NCBI GenBank assembly: GCA_019638775.1
Contig: JAHBTD010000001.1
Location: 124,001-188,000, forward strand
DNA: 64,000 bases
Reading direction: 5' to 3'
Source of the DNA: Fimbriimonadaceae bacterium
GTDB lineage: Bacteria; Armatimonadota; Fimbriimonadia; Fimbriimonadales; Fimbriimonadaceae
Under the pieces are notes generated by a model. The model saw nothing but the letters and a program-made list of their open reading frames with translations, had not been told where the DNA came from and did not search any database. A program made the translations under genes and the position numbers. Every line of letters begins with the position of its first letter. Positions within the stretch are counted from its first letter, which is position 1. Shown piece after piece: positions 1 through 8,079 of this stretch.

Positions 1-367
1 TGTCAAAAATGACGATTATGAAAGAGTGAGACAACGAGATGTGTAGGCGTCTTTGCGCGTTCGGCCAGCCAAGCCCTCGATATATTCACATTCGTTTAAT
101 CTTTAATGATTTAGAGTTTCACCAATACTCGCTTCAAGCCAAGGAAGGCTTTCGCATCTCACACACAACGAAGCGACACCCAAATCTATAATCGTTAAAA
201 GATCTGAAGTGCCGCCCGTTTTGCCCTATATGTGCAGAGATTAGTATTCCTATTCTTACGCAACCATCCCAAAAATGCAACCCCAACTTCACAATGGGCC
301 AAGAATCAGTCGAAGATTTAACAAAGCGGTCTTCGGGGCCACCAACTTGCAGATAGGTCAACAACTC
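1..367. other. Gene-free left edge
   Basis: I can support no gene here. A short minus-strand frame at 134-364 would give 76 residues with no recognisable domain and no ribosome binding site. A plus-strand frame that runs in from outside stops at 44-46 and could be the tail of a neighbouring gene, but 14 codons are too few to judge. Confidence 0.4.
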
Positions 368-835
368 TCAGGGAGAGTTGTCCACAGGGAGGCTCCATTC
401 CAAGAGGTCGTGAGTTTCAGATTCGCCACAAGGCTCGAATCCCGCTCGGAGATAAAACTCCTTGGCGCGCGGGTTGACCTTTAACACACTGAGTCGAATC
501 GGGGCGCTCGACTCTTGAGCTTGTTTCATCAGTCTTTCGATAACCCAAGCTCCTATGCCCTGCGATTGGCAATCGGGATGAATAAACATCTGATGAAGCT
601 TGATACAGGAGCATTCGATGGTCGTTGAGTAGTAGCCGACGTCGGCAGAGGCCCTCGAAACGAGAAAGAAGTCCTGCTCCGCAAACCGGCGCAGATGAAG
701 CTTCCACTGCTCCTCTTCGTCCCAACCCCAGACTTGCTCGATGTATTCCTTGAACGCTGCCTTTTTCAACTCGTAGACGAGTCTGGCCTCGTGGTCACCG
801 ACCTGTCGCACAGAAATACCGATGTCGCTATGCAT
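368..835 (-). CDS. GNAT-family N-acetyltransferase
   Basis: A 155-residue single-domain GNAT protein, the usual size for the family, expected to move an acetyl group from acetyl-CoA to an amine. The acetyl-CoA pyrophosphate loop is visible as HPDCQSQGIGAWVI near residues 87-100 (Q/R-x-x-G-x-G/A), followed by the conserved C-terminal pattern VNPRAKEFYLRAGF. The N-terminal half (KAAFKEYIEQVWGWDEEEQ) resembles the subgroup that acts on small molecules, but the substrate cannot be read from the sequence. Its start codon overlaps the end of the next gene downstream (828-1301, also a GNAT protein) by 8 bases, so the two are probably co-translated. No signal peptide; cytoplasmic. Confidence 0.85.
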   Translation of the reverse strand: MHSDIGISVRQVGDHEARLVYELKKAAFKEYIEQVWGWDEEEQWKLHLRRFAEQDFFLVSRASADVGYYSTTIECSCIKLHQMFIHPDCQSQGIGAWVIERLMKQAQESSAPIRLSVLKVNPRAKEFYLRAGFEPCGESETHDLLEWSLPVDNSP

Positions 836-1301
836 CCAACCTCATGTGAAGCCCTTCGATAGGCTGTCCAGATTCATCCACAAACCCCTCCGCTTGATCC
901 GCGACCACAAACCCGCACTTCTCCAAGACTCTGACAGACGCGGTGTTCTTCTTTGCGGTTCTTGCATACACTGGGCGCTCGTCAATCAGAAGAAGAAGAA
1001 ACTCTTTCAGCGCCGCCGTGGCGATTCCTTTCCCCCAATATTCTCTCCCGAGCCAATAACCCACCTCACGAACACCGATGCGGTTGAAAGAGACAGTGAA
1101 CCCGGCTACTTCATCGCCCACTGTGATCGTCCGTACGATCACGGTGGAATCGGACATAACCTTGCTCCAGTGATCGAAAAATGCTCTCTCATCGCGCGGC
1201 TGGATCCCCGTCATCAGAAACACTTCTGGGGCTGCCTGTTGCTTAAAGAAGACTGCGATATCTTCTGGCGAGACGTCACGAAGGTTGAATTCGGGCGACA
1301 T
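828..1301 (-). CDS. GNAT-family acetyltransferase, RimJ/RimL-like
   Basis: A 157-residue acetyltransferase of the type that includes RimJ/RimL and other small GNATs. Visible signs are GYWLGREYWGKGIATAAL near residues 80-97 (acetyl-CoA loop) and NTASVRVLEKCGF further on, both hallmarks of Acetyltransf_3 proteins. It lies upstream of the other GNAT gene in transcription order, and its last codons overlap that gene's ATG by 8 bases. The two proteins are too different to be a recent duplication. The substrate is unknown: RimJ/RimL relatives acetylate ribosomal protein N-termini, but many homologues act on antibiotics or amines. Confidence 0.85.
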   Translation of the reverse strand: MSPEFNLRDVSPEDIAVFFKQQAAPEVFLMTGIQPRDERAFFDHWSKVMSDSTVIVRTITVGDEVAGFTVSFNRIGVREVGYWLGREYWGKGIATAALKEFLLLLIDERPVYARTAKKNTASVRVLEKCGFVVADQAEGFVDESGQPIEGLHMRLDA

Positions 1302-1391
1302 GAGAGCTTGGATGAACTTTAGCCGATCAGCGGCACGGCTTGATAGCTGCCCCGGTCAGGAACGATCGCGCAAGCAAGCGCAGGAGCATCT

Positions 1392-2396
1392 TCAGCGCGC
1401 AAGGAACCCCTTCCCTATCTCATCGCCCTCCTCCAACCAATAGCTCGCTTCGCCTGAATAGTGCGCCTGCCCGCCCACCCGGACGCGCACCGCATCGAAC
1501 GAACCTTCACCCGTCTCTTCCACCACTGTTCCTTCAAAGACCGCTCCCGTGATGCTGGAGAAAAGAGCTGTCTCATTCAGCCTGGCCTGACCCTTGGCGA
1601 AGCGGGCCGCCATCCGCGCGGTCACACCCGACCCGGTGGGGCTGCGGTCCACTTCGGCGTCGGCAAAGACGCAGATGTTGCAGGAGGTCGCGTCGGGGGA
1701 GTCGATCCCGTCGGTGAGGATGCTGCCGTAGAGGAAAGCCAGATCGTCGTGCTCGGGGTGGCTCAGCTTTACCGCCTTCCTCACTTCGGAAGACACGGCC
1801 AAAGCCGCATCCACCAAAGCCCGCACGGGAGATTTGCCCGGCTCCAGCCCAAACTGCCGCGCATCGGCAAGCGCATAGAACGCACCGCCGTAGGCTACAT
1901 CACACACGATCTCGCCATAGCCAGGGACCTCCACCCGCACATCCGCCGAGTGCAGAAACGCCTTCACACTGTCGAAGGAGACTTTGCCGGACTTGCCGCC
2001 CGTCACCTCGACATAGGCCTTCACCAGCCCGCAGGGGCACTCGATCCCCACCTCCGTGACCGGCTCGACGGCTTTGACCAGGCCATAGTCCACCGCGTAC
2101 CGCCCCAGCGCGATGACGGCATGCCCGCACATGGTGCTGTAGCCCTCGTTGTGGATGAAGAGGACGGCAAGATCGGCGCCGGGAAGGGTGGGCTCGACCA
2201 GCAGTGCGCCGTACATGTCGAAGTGTCCGCGCGGCTCAAACATGAGGAATCGGCGCAGGTGGTCGAGGTTCTCCCGGGCGTAGCGTCGCTTGTCCAGGAT
2301 GGTGCTGCCGGGGATGGGGGGATAGCCGCTCTTGACGATGCGCAGGGGCTCGCCTCCGGTGTGCATGTCGAGGACGTCGATTCGGGGGTAGGGCAT
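1392..2396 (-). CDS. trans-3-hydroxy-L-proline dehydratase (proline racemase family)
   Basis: A 334-residue proline racemase-fold protein. The first active-site Cys is present in MCGH (Cys90). At the second active-site position the family motif DRSPCGTG reads DRSPTGSG, so Thr254 replaces the second Cys. Known work on the family assigns Cys/Cys to proline or 4-hydroxyproline epimerases and Cys/Thr to trans-3-hydroxy-L-proline dehydratase (EC 4.2.1.77), which makes delta-1-pyrroline-2-carboxylate. The function is therefore inferred from the residue pair. Downstream of the P5C dehydrogenase gene (2638-4266) on the same strand, although about 240 bases of repeat-bearing DNA separate them. An ornithine-cyclodeaminase-family gene that could reduce the product lies at 61057-61992. 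Cytoplasmic; no signal peptide. Confidence 0.82.
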   Translation of the reverse strand: MPYPRIDVLDMHTGGEPLRIVKSGYPPIPGSTILDKRRYARENLDHLRRFLMFEPRGHFDMYGALLVEPTLPGADLAVLFIHNEGYSTMCGHAVIALGRYAVDYGLVKAVEPVTEVGIECPCGLVKAYVEVTGGKSGKVSFDSVKAFLHSADVRVEVPGYGEIVCDVAYGGAFYALADARQFGLEPGKSPVRALVDAALAVSSEVRKAVKLSHPEHDDLAFLYGSILTDGIDSPDATSCNICVFADAEVDRSPTGSGVTARMAARFAKGQARLNETALFSSITGAVFEGTVVEETGEGSFDAVRVRVGGQAHYSGEASYWLEEGDEIGKGFLAR

Positions 2397-2416
2397 GAGT
2401 GTAGGGAAGCATACAC

Positions 2417-2468
2417 GGTGCAGGCATCCGTAGTATGGTCAGACATTGAGGACAATGTCCCTCCAGCG
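2417..2468. repeat. Dispersed palindromic element, copy upstream of the dehydratase gene
   Basis: The stretch carries GGTGCAGGCATCC (2417-2429) and GGACAATGTCCCTCCAGCG (2450-2468). Both blocks recur at 57542-57631 inside the kinase gene: the second in the same orientation (57581-57599), the first as its reverse complement (57614-57626). The block around 2443-2459 is itself nearly self-complementary (ACATTGAGGACAATGT). Confidence 0.75.
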
Positions 2469-2541
2469 CATGGCGTAGGTTTGCGCGTTCACCTGCCTCA
2501 AGATTCGCAATCTGGAGGCTTGGCTGCTGGGCATAGATGAA

Positions 2542-2566
2542 GCCTCCAGACGAAGCGTCTGGAGGC
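2542..2566. repeat. Perfect 11-bp-arm palindrome
   Basis: GCCTCCAGACG at 2542-2552 and CGTCTGGAGGC at 2556-2566 pair perfectly around a 3-base loop. It lies between the P5C dehydrogenase and dehydratase genes. No U-run follows on either strand, so it looks like an intergenic repeat and not a terminator. Confidence 0.6.
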
Positions 2567-2592
2567 AGTGAAACGGACGTCCCCCACCCCAA

Positions 2593-2630
2593 CCCCTCCC
2601 CCATTCCGGCAAGCCGGAACGAGGGAGGGG
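2593..2630. repeat. CCCCTCCC...GGGAGGGG hairpin repeat
   Basis: Outer arms CCCCTCCC (2593-2600) and GGGAGGGG (2623-2630) enclose an inner stem TTCCGGC/GCCGGAA (2604-2610, 2613-2619). Located 8 bases beyond the P5C dehydrogenase stop codon. The same outer-arm pattern occurs at 35933-35963, 59839-59874 and 63888-63923, so it belongs to a dispersed family. Confidence 0.7.
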
Positions 2631-2637
2631 CTTTCTC

Positions 2638-4266
2638 TTACGACTCCTGCATGAACGGATACCGGTAGTCGGTCGGAGGCACGAAGGTCTCCTTGATCGT
2701 TCTTGCGCTGAGCCATCGGTAGAGGTTCAGCTGCGAGCCTGCCTTGTCGTTCGTTCCCGACGCCCGCGCCCCGCCGAACGGCTGCTGCCCCACGACTGCG
2801 CCGGTCGGCTTGTCGTTGATATAGAAGTTGCCAGCGGCGTGGCGAAGCTTGCTCACCGCCAGTTCCACGGCGTAGCGGTCTTGGGAGAGGATTGCTCCGG
2901 TGAGCGCATAGGGCGAGGTCGTGTTCACCAGGTCCAGCGTCTCTTCGTACTTGTCCGCGTCGTACACGTAGATCGTGAGCACCGGCCCGAAGATCTCTTC
3001 GCACATGGTGCGGTAGTGCGGGTCAAGGGCTTCGATGATCGTCGGCTCGATGAACCAGCCCTTCGACTTGTCGTATCCCCCGCCGACCAAGATCATCTGA
3101 CCGTCGGCCTTGGCCTTGTCGATATAGGCGGCGATCTTGTCGAAGCTGCGCTCGTCGATCACGGCATTGACGAAGTTCGTGAAGTCCTCGACCGAGCCCA
3201 TCTTGAAGCTCTTCACGCCCTCGACCAGCTTGGCCTTGATCTCGGCGGCGAGGTTGGAGGGGAGATAGGCGCGGGAGGCTGCGCTGCACTTCTGGCCCTG
3301 ATACTCGAATGCGCCGCGCAGGAGGGCAGTGACCACCGAGTCCACGTCCGCACTCTTGTGAACCATCACAAAGTCCTTGCCGCCCGTCTCGCCGACGATG
3401 CGCGGGTAGGTGCGGTACTTGCCCATGTTTTCGCCGATGGTCTTCCACATCTGGTTGAAGACTCCGGTGGAGCCGGTGAAGTGGACACCGGCGAAGTCGG
3501 GATGGTTGAAGCAGACGTCGCCGACCGTCGGGCCGTCGATGAAGATGAGATTGATGACGCCGTCGGGCAGACCGGCCTCCCGGAAGACCTTCATCAGCAT
3601 CTGTGCGCTGAAGACCTGGGTATTCGCTGGCTTCCAAATCACCGTGTTGCCACACATCGCCGCCGAAGTTGGCAGGTTCCCGGCGATGGCGGTGAAATTA
3701 AACGGCGTGACGGCGAGTACGAATCCCTCCAGCGCCCGAAACTCCATCCGGTTGTGGACTCCTGGGCTGCCGATCGGCTGCTGGGCGTAAATCTCGCTGA
3801 GGAAGTGGACGTTAAAACGAAGGAAGTCGATGATCTCGCAAGCCGCGTCGATCTCGGCCTGAAAAGCATTCTTGCTCTGGCCCAGCATCGTTGCGGCGTT
3901 GATATACGGGCGGTATCTGGTGGCAAGGAGGTCGGCGGCCTTCAGGAAGATGTTGGCCCGGTTCTCCCAGCTCATGTTTTCCCACGCTGGCTTTGCGGCA
4001 AGCGCGGCGTCGATGGCTTCCTGCACGTGGCTCGCGTTGCCCATATGAAAATGTCCTAGGGTGTGGGCGATCTCGTGGGGCGGGCGGATGGCGATCATCT
4101 TGGAGGTGCGCACCTCTTTGCCGCCGATGATCATGGGGATGTCGGCTTCTTGCGATTTCAGCTCGCTGAGCGCCACTTTCAAGGCTCCCTTCTCTTTGGA
4201 TCCAGGCGCGTAATTCAGGACGGGCTCGTTGACAGGCATCGGATAGTGAAAATCGCCGAACTTCAT
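2638..4266 (-). CDS. L-glutamate gamma-semialdehyde (delta-1-pyrroline-5-carboxylate) dehydrogenase
   Basis: A 542-residue aldehyde dehydrogenase of the long P5CDH type (the class of human ALDH4A1), which oxidises glutamate semialdehyde to glutamate with NAD+ as the last step of proline breakdown. The catalytic Cys327 lies in GQKCSAASR and the general base Glu293 in VGETGGKDF; the NAD-binding stretch VIWKPANTQVFS and the oxyanion residue in TPFNFTA (Asn190) are present. It is a stand-alone enzyme and not a PutA fusion; I see no proline dehydrogenase in the window. The start ATG at 4266 gives the usual N-terminus. The hydroxyproline dehydratase gene follows on the same strand, which places both in amino-acid catabolism. 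Confidence 0.93.
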   Translation of the reverse strand: MKFGDFHYPMPVNEPVLNYAPGSKEKGALKVALSELKSQEADIPMIIGGKEVRTSKMIAIRPPHEIAHTLGHFHMGNASHVQEAIDAALAAKPAWENMSWENRANIFLKAADLLATRYRPYINAATMLGQSKNAFQAEIDAACEIIDFLRFNVHFLSEIYAQQPIGSPGVHNRMEFRALEGFVLAVTPFNFTAIAGNLPTSAAMCGNTVIWKPANTQVFSAQMLMKVFREAGLPDGVINLIFIDGPTVGDVCFNHPDFAGVHFTGSTGVFNQMWKTIGENMGKYRTYPRIVGETGGKDFVMVHKSADVDSVVTALLRGAFEYQGQKCSAASRAYLPSNLAAEIKAKLVEGVKSFKMGSVEDFTNFVNAVIDERSFDKIAAYIDKAKADGQMILVGGGYDKSKGWFIEPTIIEALDPHYRTMCEEIFGPVLTIYVYDADKYEETLDLVNTTSPYALTGAILSQDRYAVELAVSKLRHAAGNFYINDKPTGAVVGQQPFGGARASGTNDKAGSQLNLYRWLSARTIKETFVPPTDYRYPFMQES

Positions 4267-4358
4267 AGGTCCAAGTTTACCGGGGAGGAATCCGAGCCGC
4301 TGGGGTATGTTGGCCTGCCGGAGATCGTTGCGAGTGTCTTATTGGCTATGCTTGCGGT

Positions 4359-4988
4359 GTGGAGAAGTTCCAGTTCGAATATGAGCTTCTTGATGGAGGC
4401 TGGTCAAAAGCACGGATTAGCAATGGTGAGCAAACGGCAGAGATGACCGTTACCTGCTTGAGTCAGCCACTCAAGGAGATGGTTACCCTTGCTTGCTTTC
4501 TGCTCTCGTCGGATGAAGAAGGGGCATCCATTGAGCACAGAATCAATCGAGAAATCGCCTTCGCAGACGAACCCGGTGGCTACATTCTCAACGTTCTGGA
4601 AGACGAGGAGTCCGTGGAGCTTCCTTGGGATAAACCCGAAGGGTGGCCAGAGGTCGAAGAGCGCCCGCCGATCATGTACGAAGTCTGGAAATACGACTCA
4701 GATTCGATTTGGCCGGGTCAGGCCCATGAAGTTCGTACCTTACTCTTTGTTGGCGAGTGCACGATCGAGGAGTTTGCTCAGGCAGTCCATACTGTCCTGG
4801 AAGGACTCATCTTGAAACACGGCTTTGCGGGATACGAGTCACGGTGGATGGCCAAGTTCCCTTTGACAGAGTTCGCCCAGCTTTCAGCGATGATTGGACG
4901 TACCGACCTGGCGATTTCACTGACCGACCTGACGCCTTGGGAAGATTCAGGCGAGACAAGGTTTGAGGACAGTGACTTAACTTCGTAG
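4359..4988 (+). CDS. Hypothetical acidic protein, 209 aa
   Basis: I do not recognise a family. The frame opens with GTG at 4359 and codes for an acidic, soluble protein (many Glu/Asp, with the stretch EDEESVELPWDKPEGWPEVEE in the middle split by prolines), with no signal peptide or membrane segment. Codon use and the long open frame support a real gene. The region upstream, shared with the divergent P5C dehydrogenase gene (start 4266), is only 92 bases long, so promoters for both must sit there. Small acidic proteins of this sort include immunity proteins, but nothing nearby looks like a toxin and I draw no conclusion. Confidence 0.65.
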   Translation: MEKFQFEYELLDGGWSKARISNGEQTAEMTVTCLSQPLKEMVTLACFLLSSDEEGASIEHRINREIAFADEPGGYILNVLEDEESVELPWDKPEGWPEVEERPPIMYEVWKYDSDSIWPGQAHEVRTLLFVGECTIEEFAQAVHTVLEGLILKHGFAGYESRWMAKFPLTEFAQLSAMIGRTDLAISLTDLTPWEDSGETRFEDSDLTS

Positions 4989-5041
4989 CTTTCTGAAAGA
5001 ACTGGCGTGTCTGTTAAATTAGGAGCCAAGCGACACGCTCG

Positions 5042-5398
5042 TCAGTCAGGGCGCGAAGGCAACTCCTCAAAAATGTTTGTGCCGGCCCCCTCGCGTGACT
5101 GCCATTCAAAATGCTCGATGATGCGCACTCGCCCGTCTTCGCCCCTCGATACTTCGCATGTCGATACCCCGCCGTCAAGACGTCCGTCGGTGTCGAGCTG
5201 GCAATACCGAAAGCAGAGCTCGTCTGCTTTGAGCTCTCCGACGAGGTAGCCCTGTCGGACTCTGCCGCCAGAGTAATGCGCTGAAACGGTCGAACCCTCT
5301 TGTGTGAACTGGAAAGTCGTGTCTGCGTTCACCACGCCGTTGTCGGCGGTTGAGACCACCTGCATCCGTAAACCATCGAGCGAAAAAGGTTCCTTCAT
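5042..5398 (-). CDS. Small conserved protein often annotated as n-acetylglutamate synthase (name doubtful)
   Basis: About 118 residues from the ATG at 5398. That start is chosen because TTGGAG lies 6 bases before it and because the family begins near this point (LDGLRMQVVSTADNGVVNADTTF); the frame could extend to an ATG at 5467. The core FQFTQEGSTVSAHYSGG and GYLVGEL.ADELCFRY fits a small beta-sheet family that databases carry under the name n-acetylglutamate synthase, although it has none of the GNAT motifs that enzyme needs. Function is effectively unknown. Converges with the unknown gene at 4359-4988 and faces away from the NmrA-like gene. Confidence 0.65.
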   Translation of the reverse strand: MKEPFSLDGLRMQVVSTADNGVVNADTTFQFTQEGSTVSAHYSGGRVRQGYLVGELKADELCFRYCQLDTDGRLDGGVSTCEVSRGEDGRVRIIEHFEWQSREGAGTNIFEELPSRPD

Positions 5399-5549
5399 CG
5401 AATGCTCCAATGTGAGAATGGCATGATCGCCCGCCCATGGAGGACATACCTGAGTTACGCTTGTCATGACCCGATAGGTTTCTCTCCATACTTCACGGTC
5501 ATCTTCTTAGTTTGCTCAGATTGACGATGTAAAGCCCATAAGTCCTATT

Positions 5550-5567
5550 TAATTGCGGTTGCAATTA
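5550..5567. promoter_or_regulatory. Inverted repeat upstream of the NmrA-like gene
   Basis: TAATTGC (5550-5556) and GCAATTA (5561-5567) pair perfectly around GGTT. It lies 54 bases before the NmrA-like start, in an AT-rich stretch suited to a promoter. An operator is possible; NmrA-type reductases are often controlled by HxlR or LysR regulators, but none is adjacent. Confidence 0.4.
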
Positions 5568-5620
5568 TATTACGTCTAAGTGTTCGGTAATCTCACTTTC
5601 CTGACGTAGGAAAGAAAACC

Positions 5621-6583
5621 ATGAGTCAAAAGAAAATCATCGCCGTCATCGGCGCGACCGGAGCCCAGGGGGGAAATCTCATCCGCGCCATTCTCGAAGA
5701 CCCGAACAGCGAGTTCGCCGTTCGCGCCATCACCCGCAACGCAGACTCGGAAAAGGCTAAGGCCCTTGCCGCGCAGGGCGTCGAGGTCGTGGAGGCGGAC
5801 ATGAACGACGTCGCCAGCCTGACCAAAGCCTTTGAAGGCGCGTACGGCGCCTACTGCGTCACCTCATTCTGGGAGCATTTCGACCCCAACCTCGAAATGT
5901 CGCAGGCCAAGAACATGGCCCAAGCCGCCAAAGCGACCGGACTTCAACACGTCATCTGGTCAACCCTCGAAGACGTCCGCAAGTGGGTGCCGCTCGAGAG
6001 CGACCAACTGCCGACCCTGAACGGTAACTACAAGGTGCCGCACTTCGACGCCAAGGGTGAAGCCGACCACTTCTTCACCGACGCCGGTGTGCCGACCACC
6101 TTCTACATGGTCGCATTCTATTGGGACAACATGATCCACTTCGGCTCCGGTCCTCAGCGCGGGCCAGACGGAAAGCTGATGATCACCTTTCCGATGGGGG
6201 ACAAGAAGCTGCCCGGCATCAGCATTGAGGATATCGGTCGCTGCGCTTACGGCATTTTTAAGCGTGGAGGCGAGTACATCGGCAAGCGCGTGGGCGTTGC
6301 CGGAGAGCAGCTCACCGGAGAAGAGATGGCCGCTGCGCTTTCGGAGACCTTGGGCGAGCCGGTTGGCTATTGGGCAGTCGAGCCGGAGACGTACCGGAAC
6401 TTCGGATTCCCAGGCGCAGCCGATCTTGGCAACATGTTCCAGTTCCACCGCGACTTCAACGACTACTTCTTGACCGCCCGCGACCATGTGATCGCCCGCG
6501 AGCTCAACCCTCAGCTGAAAACGCTTAAGGAGTGGCTGGCGGAAAACGGCAGCAAGATCCCAGTTCCCGCAGCGGTAGGTTAA
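5621..6583 (+). CDS. NmrA-like NAD(P)-binding Rossmann protein
   Basis: A 320-residue atypical short-chain dehydrogenase of the NmrA/HSCARG type. The N-terminus has the dinucleotide loop IAVIGATGAQGG (residues 7-18), and the extended substrate part continues to about residue 300. The classical YxxxK catalytic pair is not obvious, as is usual for NmrA proteins, which sense NADP(H)/NAD(H) or act as isoflavone-reductase-like enzymes. The start ATG has AGGAAAG about 6 bases upstream. Monocistronic: it is followed by a hairpin at 6608-6640. Substrate unknown. Cytoplasmic. Confidence 0.85.
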   Translation: MSQKKIIAVIGATGAQGGNLIRAILEDPNSEFAVRAITRNADSEKAKALAAQGVEVVEADMNDVASLTKAFEGAYGAYCVTSFWEHFDPNLEMSQAKNMAQAAKATGLQHVIWSTLEDVRKWVPLESDQLPTLNGNYKVPHFDAKGEADHFFTDAGVPTTFYMVAFYWDNMIHFGSGPQRGPDGKLMITFPMGDKKLPGISIEDIGRCAYGIFKRGGEYIGKRVGVAGEQLTGEEMAAALSETLGEPVGYWAVEPETYRNFGFPGAADLGNMFQFHRDFNDYFLTARDHVIARELNPQLKTLKEWLAENGSKIPVPAAVG

Positions 6584-6607
6584 ACGAACCTCTGTCGTAA
6601 ACGAGGT

Positions 6608-6640
6608 ATCCCTGGATGCGGGTTACCGTCATCCAGGGAT
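6608..6640 (+). terminator. Hairpin after the NmrA-like gene
   Basis: ATCCCTGGATG (6608-6618) pairs with CATCCAGGGAT (6630-6640), 11 bp, loop 11. It lies 25 bases past the stop codon. The following TCTGCTGTCT is only weakly U-rich, so termination here may be inefficient. Confidence 0.55.
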
Positions 6641-6910
6641 TCTGCTGTCTGTGCCTAGTTAACGGATGGAACTGGTAAATCAGCTTCTATCCTGCGAAGA
6701 GAAACCTCTTCCGCACAACAGACGCAAAGTCGTCAAATGCTCGCAACGTGTACTGTTGCCTGATCTGGCTTAGCGTTCTTTGCTTCTTGGCACGCTCTGC
6801 GAGAAACTCACCCACACCAGTCACGACCTCAATTCACGGGCATCCAAACATACGTTCGATTCGATGGCCAGGGAAGTAATCCCAAGAAAACATCTAGGAC
6901 TTTCTATTTC

Positions 6911-6949
6911 ATTTCGTATTTTATCGAAATGTATGGTATATTCATTTCG
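6911..6949 (+). promoter_or_regulatory. arsR promoter with overlapping operator-like dyad
   Basis: The dyad ATTTCG (6911-6916) / CGAAAT (6925-6930) overlaps a probable promoter: -10 TATATT at 6937-6942, with a weak -35 TTCGTA at 6913-6918. A further half-site ATTTCGAT lies at 6944-6951. ArsR proteins usually bind an imperfect dyad over their own promoter, so self-repression is likely. The -10 ends 7 bases before the ATG at 6950, which suggests a leaderless message. Confidence 0.6.
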
Positions 6950-7288
6950 ATGATTGACGAAACGACGAGTCAGGCGAAGGCCTTGAAAGCGCTCGGAGAC
7001 CCCACCCGACTGCGCATCATCCAGTTTCTTGGATGTTGCCCACAGTGTAACGTGATCGACGAAGACGGATCGTGCGGACCCACCGCAAGCGAAGTCTGCT
7101 GCACGATCACCGGGGCGGAGAAAATCAACTCCACGATCTCGCACCACCTGCATGAGTTGAAGGGTGCAGGCCTCATCGAGATCGAACGCAAGGGCAAAAG
7201 CATGATATGCACCCTCAACAAAGAGGCCCTCGCCCAGCTCGGGCAGTTCGTAATTTCCCTATCGAAAGGAGAGAACCCATGTCTATAA
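6950..7288 (+). CDS. arsR: ArsR/SmtB-family metalloregulator
   Basis: A winged-helix repressor of about 112 residues. Start: an ATG at 6929 is also in frame but would lie inside the operator and promoter, so the ATG at 6950 (MIDETTSQAKALKAL) is preferred. The recognition helix region is KINSTISHHLHELKGAGLIE followed by the wing ERKGKSMICTL. Cysteines cluster in GCCPQC and GSCGPTASEVCC ahead of the recognition helix, more than in classical ArsR, and are the likely As(III) or organoarsenical ligands. The neighbour arsI overlaps its last codons by 10 bases, so the repressor controls that gene. Confidence 0.88.
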   Translation: MIDETTSQAKALKALGDPTRLRIIQFLGCCPQCNVIDEDGSCGPTASEVCCTITGAEKINSTISHHLHELKGAGLIEIERKGKSMICTLNKEALAQLGQFVISLSKGENPCL

Positions 7289-7782
7289 CAAAAACCCATC
7301 TGTCATTGAATGTAAAGGACGTCGAAAAGTCGGCGCATTGGTACGAAGTGTTCTTCGGGGTACCGACGCACAAACGCCGACCCGGCTATGCCAACTTCGA
7401 CCTCGATCAACCCGCCCTCAAGCTAGCGCTCCAGCAAATCGACGCTGGAACCGGGGGGCCGCTCAACCACCTCGGCATACTGGTGCCGAACACAGAAGAG
7501 GTCCTTGCCGCAAAAACGCGTCTTGAAGAGGCTGGTCTGATTACCTTCTCCGAAGAGAATGTGACGTGTTGCTACGCCAAGCAAGACAAGATCTGGGTGC
7601 GCGACCCCGACGGCAATGCTTGGGAGGTCTATGCCCTGCTCGACGATATGCAGGACGACGACCACGACGATCACGCCCATGGCGAAGTGGACGCCAGCCA
7701 GTGTTGCCAAACGCAGAGCTTCGGTGACTGCGAATGTCAAGCCGAGAAGCCAGCAGCTGCAGAAACCTGCTGCGCCAAGTAA
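7279..7782 (+). CDS. arsI: ArsI/CadI-family C-As lyase
   Basis: A vicinal-oxygen-chelate (glyoxalase-fold) protein of 167 residues. Start ATG at 7279, with AAAGGAG 8 bases upstream; a longer frame to 7207 would sit inside arsR. The VOC metal site is suggested by THLSLNVKDV (His near the N-terminus), GPLNHLGI and the closing ...DGNAWEVYAL (Glu). The Cys pair in NVTCCYAKQDKIWVRDPDG matches the As-binding cysteines of ArsI, which breaks the carbon-arsenic bond of methylarsenite with Fe(II) and oxygen. The tail is rich in Asp/His, then Cys (QCCQTQSF, DCEC, ETCCAK), suitable for delivering or trapping metal. CadI-like cadmium induction is an alternative. Cytoplasmic. Confidence 0.88.
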   Translation: MSITKTHLSLNVKDVEKSAHWYEVFFGVPTHKRRPGYANFDLDQPALKLALQQIDAGTGGPLNHLGILVPNTEEVLAAKTRLEEAGLITFSEENVTCCYAKQDKIWVRDPDGNAWEVYALLDDMQDDDHDDHAHGEVDASQCCQTQSFGDCECQAEKPAAAETCCAK

Positions 7783-7795
7783 CCCTCCGCAGAGA

Positions 7796-7940
7796 TGAAT
7801 CCCCTCTTCTTAGACGGGAGAGGGGCAAGTCCTAAGAGCCCGATTTATCTGGACGGAGAGGGTGGCAATAGCCTCAAGTTCCGAAGGAAATCCCCTCTCC
7901 CTTGATGGGAGAGGGGCAAGGGGAGAGGGTGACGAAAACT
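7796..7940. repeat. G/C-rich palindromic repeats between arsI and galT
   Basis: Two hairpin-like copies: CCCCTCTTC...GGGAGAGGGG near 7800-7827 and CCCCTCTCCC TTGAT GGGAGAGGGG near 7893-7917, followed by AAGGGGAGAGGGTGACGAA. The second, with its lead-in CCGAAGG-AAATCCCC, is a solitary relative of module A of the array at 58706-59760; the stem differs there but stays paired. The rest of 7783-8079 shows nothing else. Confidence 0.7.
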
Positions 7941-8079
7941 TCAAAGTGCCCAAGCCCCGCAAGCCTTGTATGAGGCTCAGCAACTCCGCAGATGCCAAGT
8001 CGGTGCAAGCTGAGAATCAGCGCAGTGCAGAAAACCGCTCCGACTCCACCATCCCCAAAAATGCTAGCCTAATCCGTCA

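Noticed and set aside
134-364. Minus-strand 76-codon frame at the left edge
   Set aside because: No ribosome binding site, no domain, and atypical composition; too weak to list as a gene.
405-450. tRNA-like T-arm (GGCTCGAATCCCGC)
   Set aside because: No acceptor or anticodon arms around it, and it lies within a GNAT gene.
1461-2540. 359-codon plus-strand open frame opposite the dehydratase gene
   Set aside because: Antisense shadow of a gene with clear family motifs; its translation is low-complexity His/Gly/Arg/Val without a domain.
2839-4059. 406-codon plus-strand open frame opposite P5C dehydrogenase
   Set aside because: Mirror of codon bias on the other strand; the minus-strand enzyme accounts for the sequence fully.
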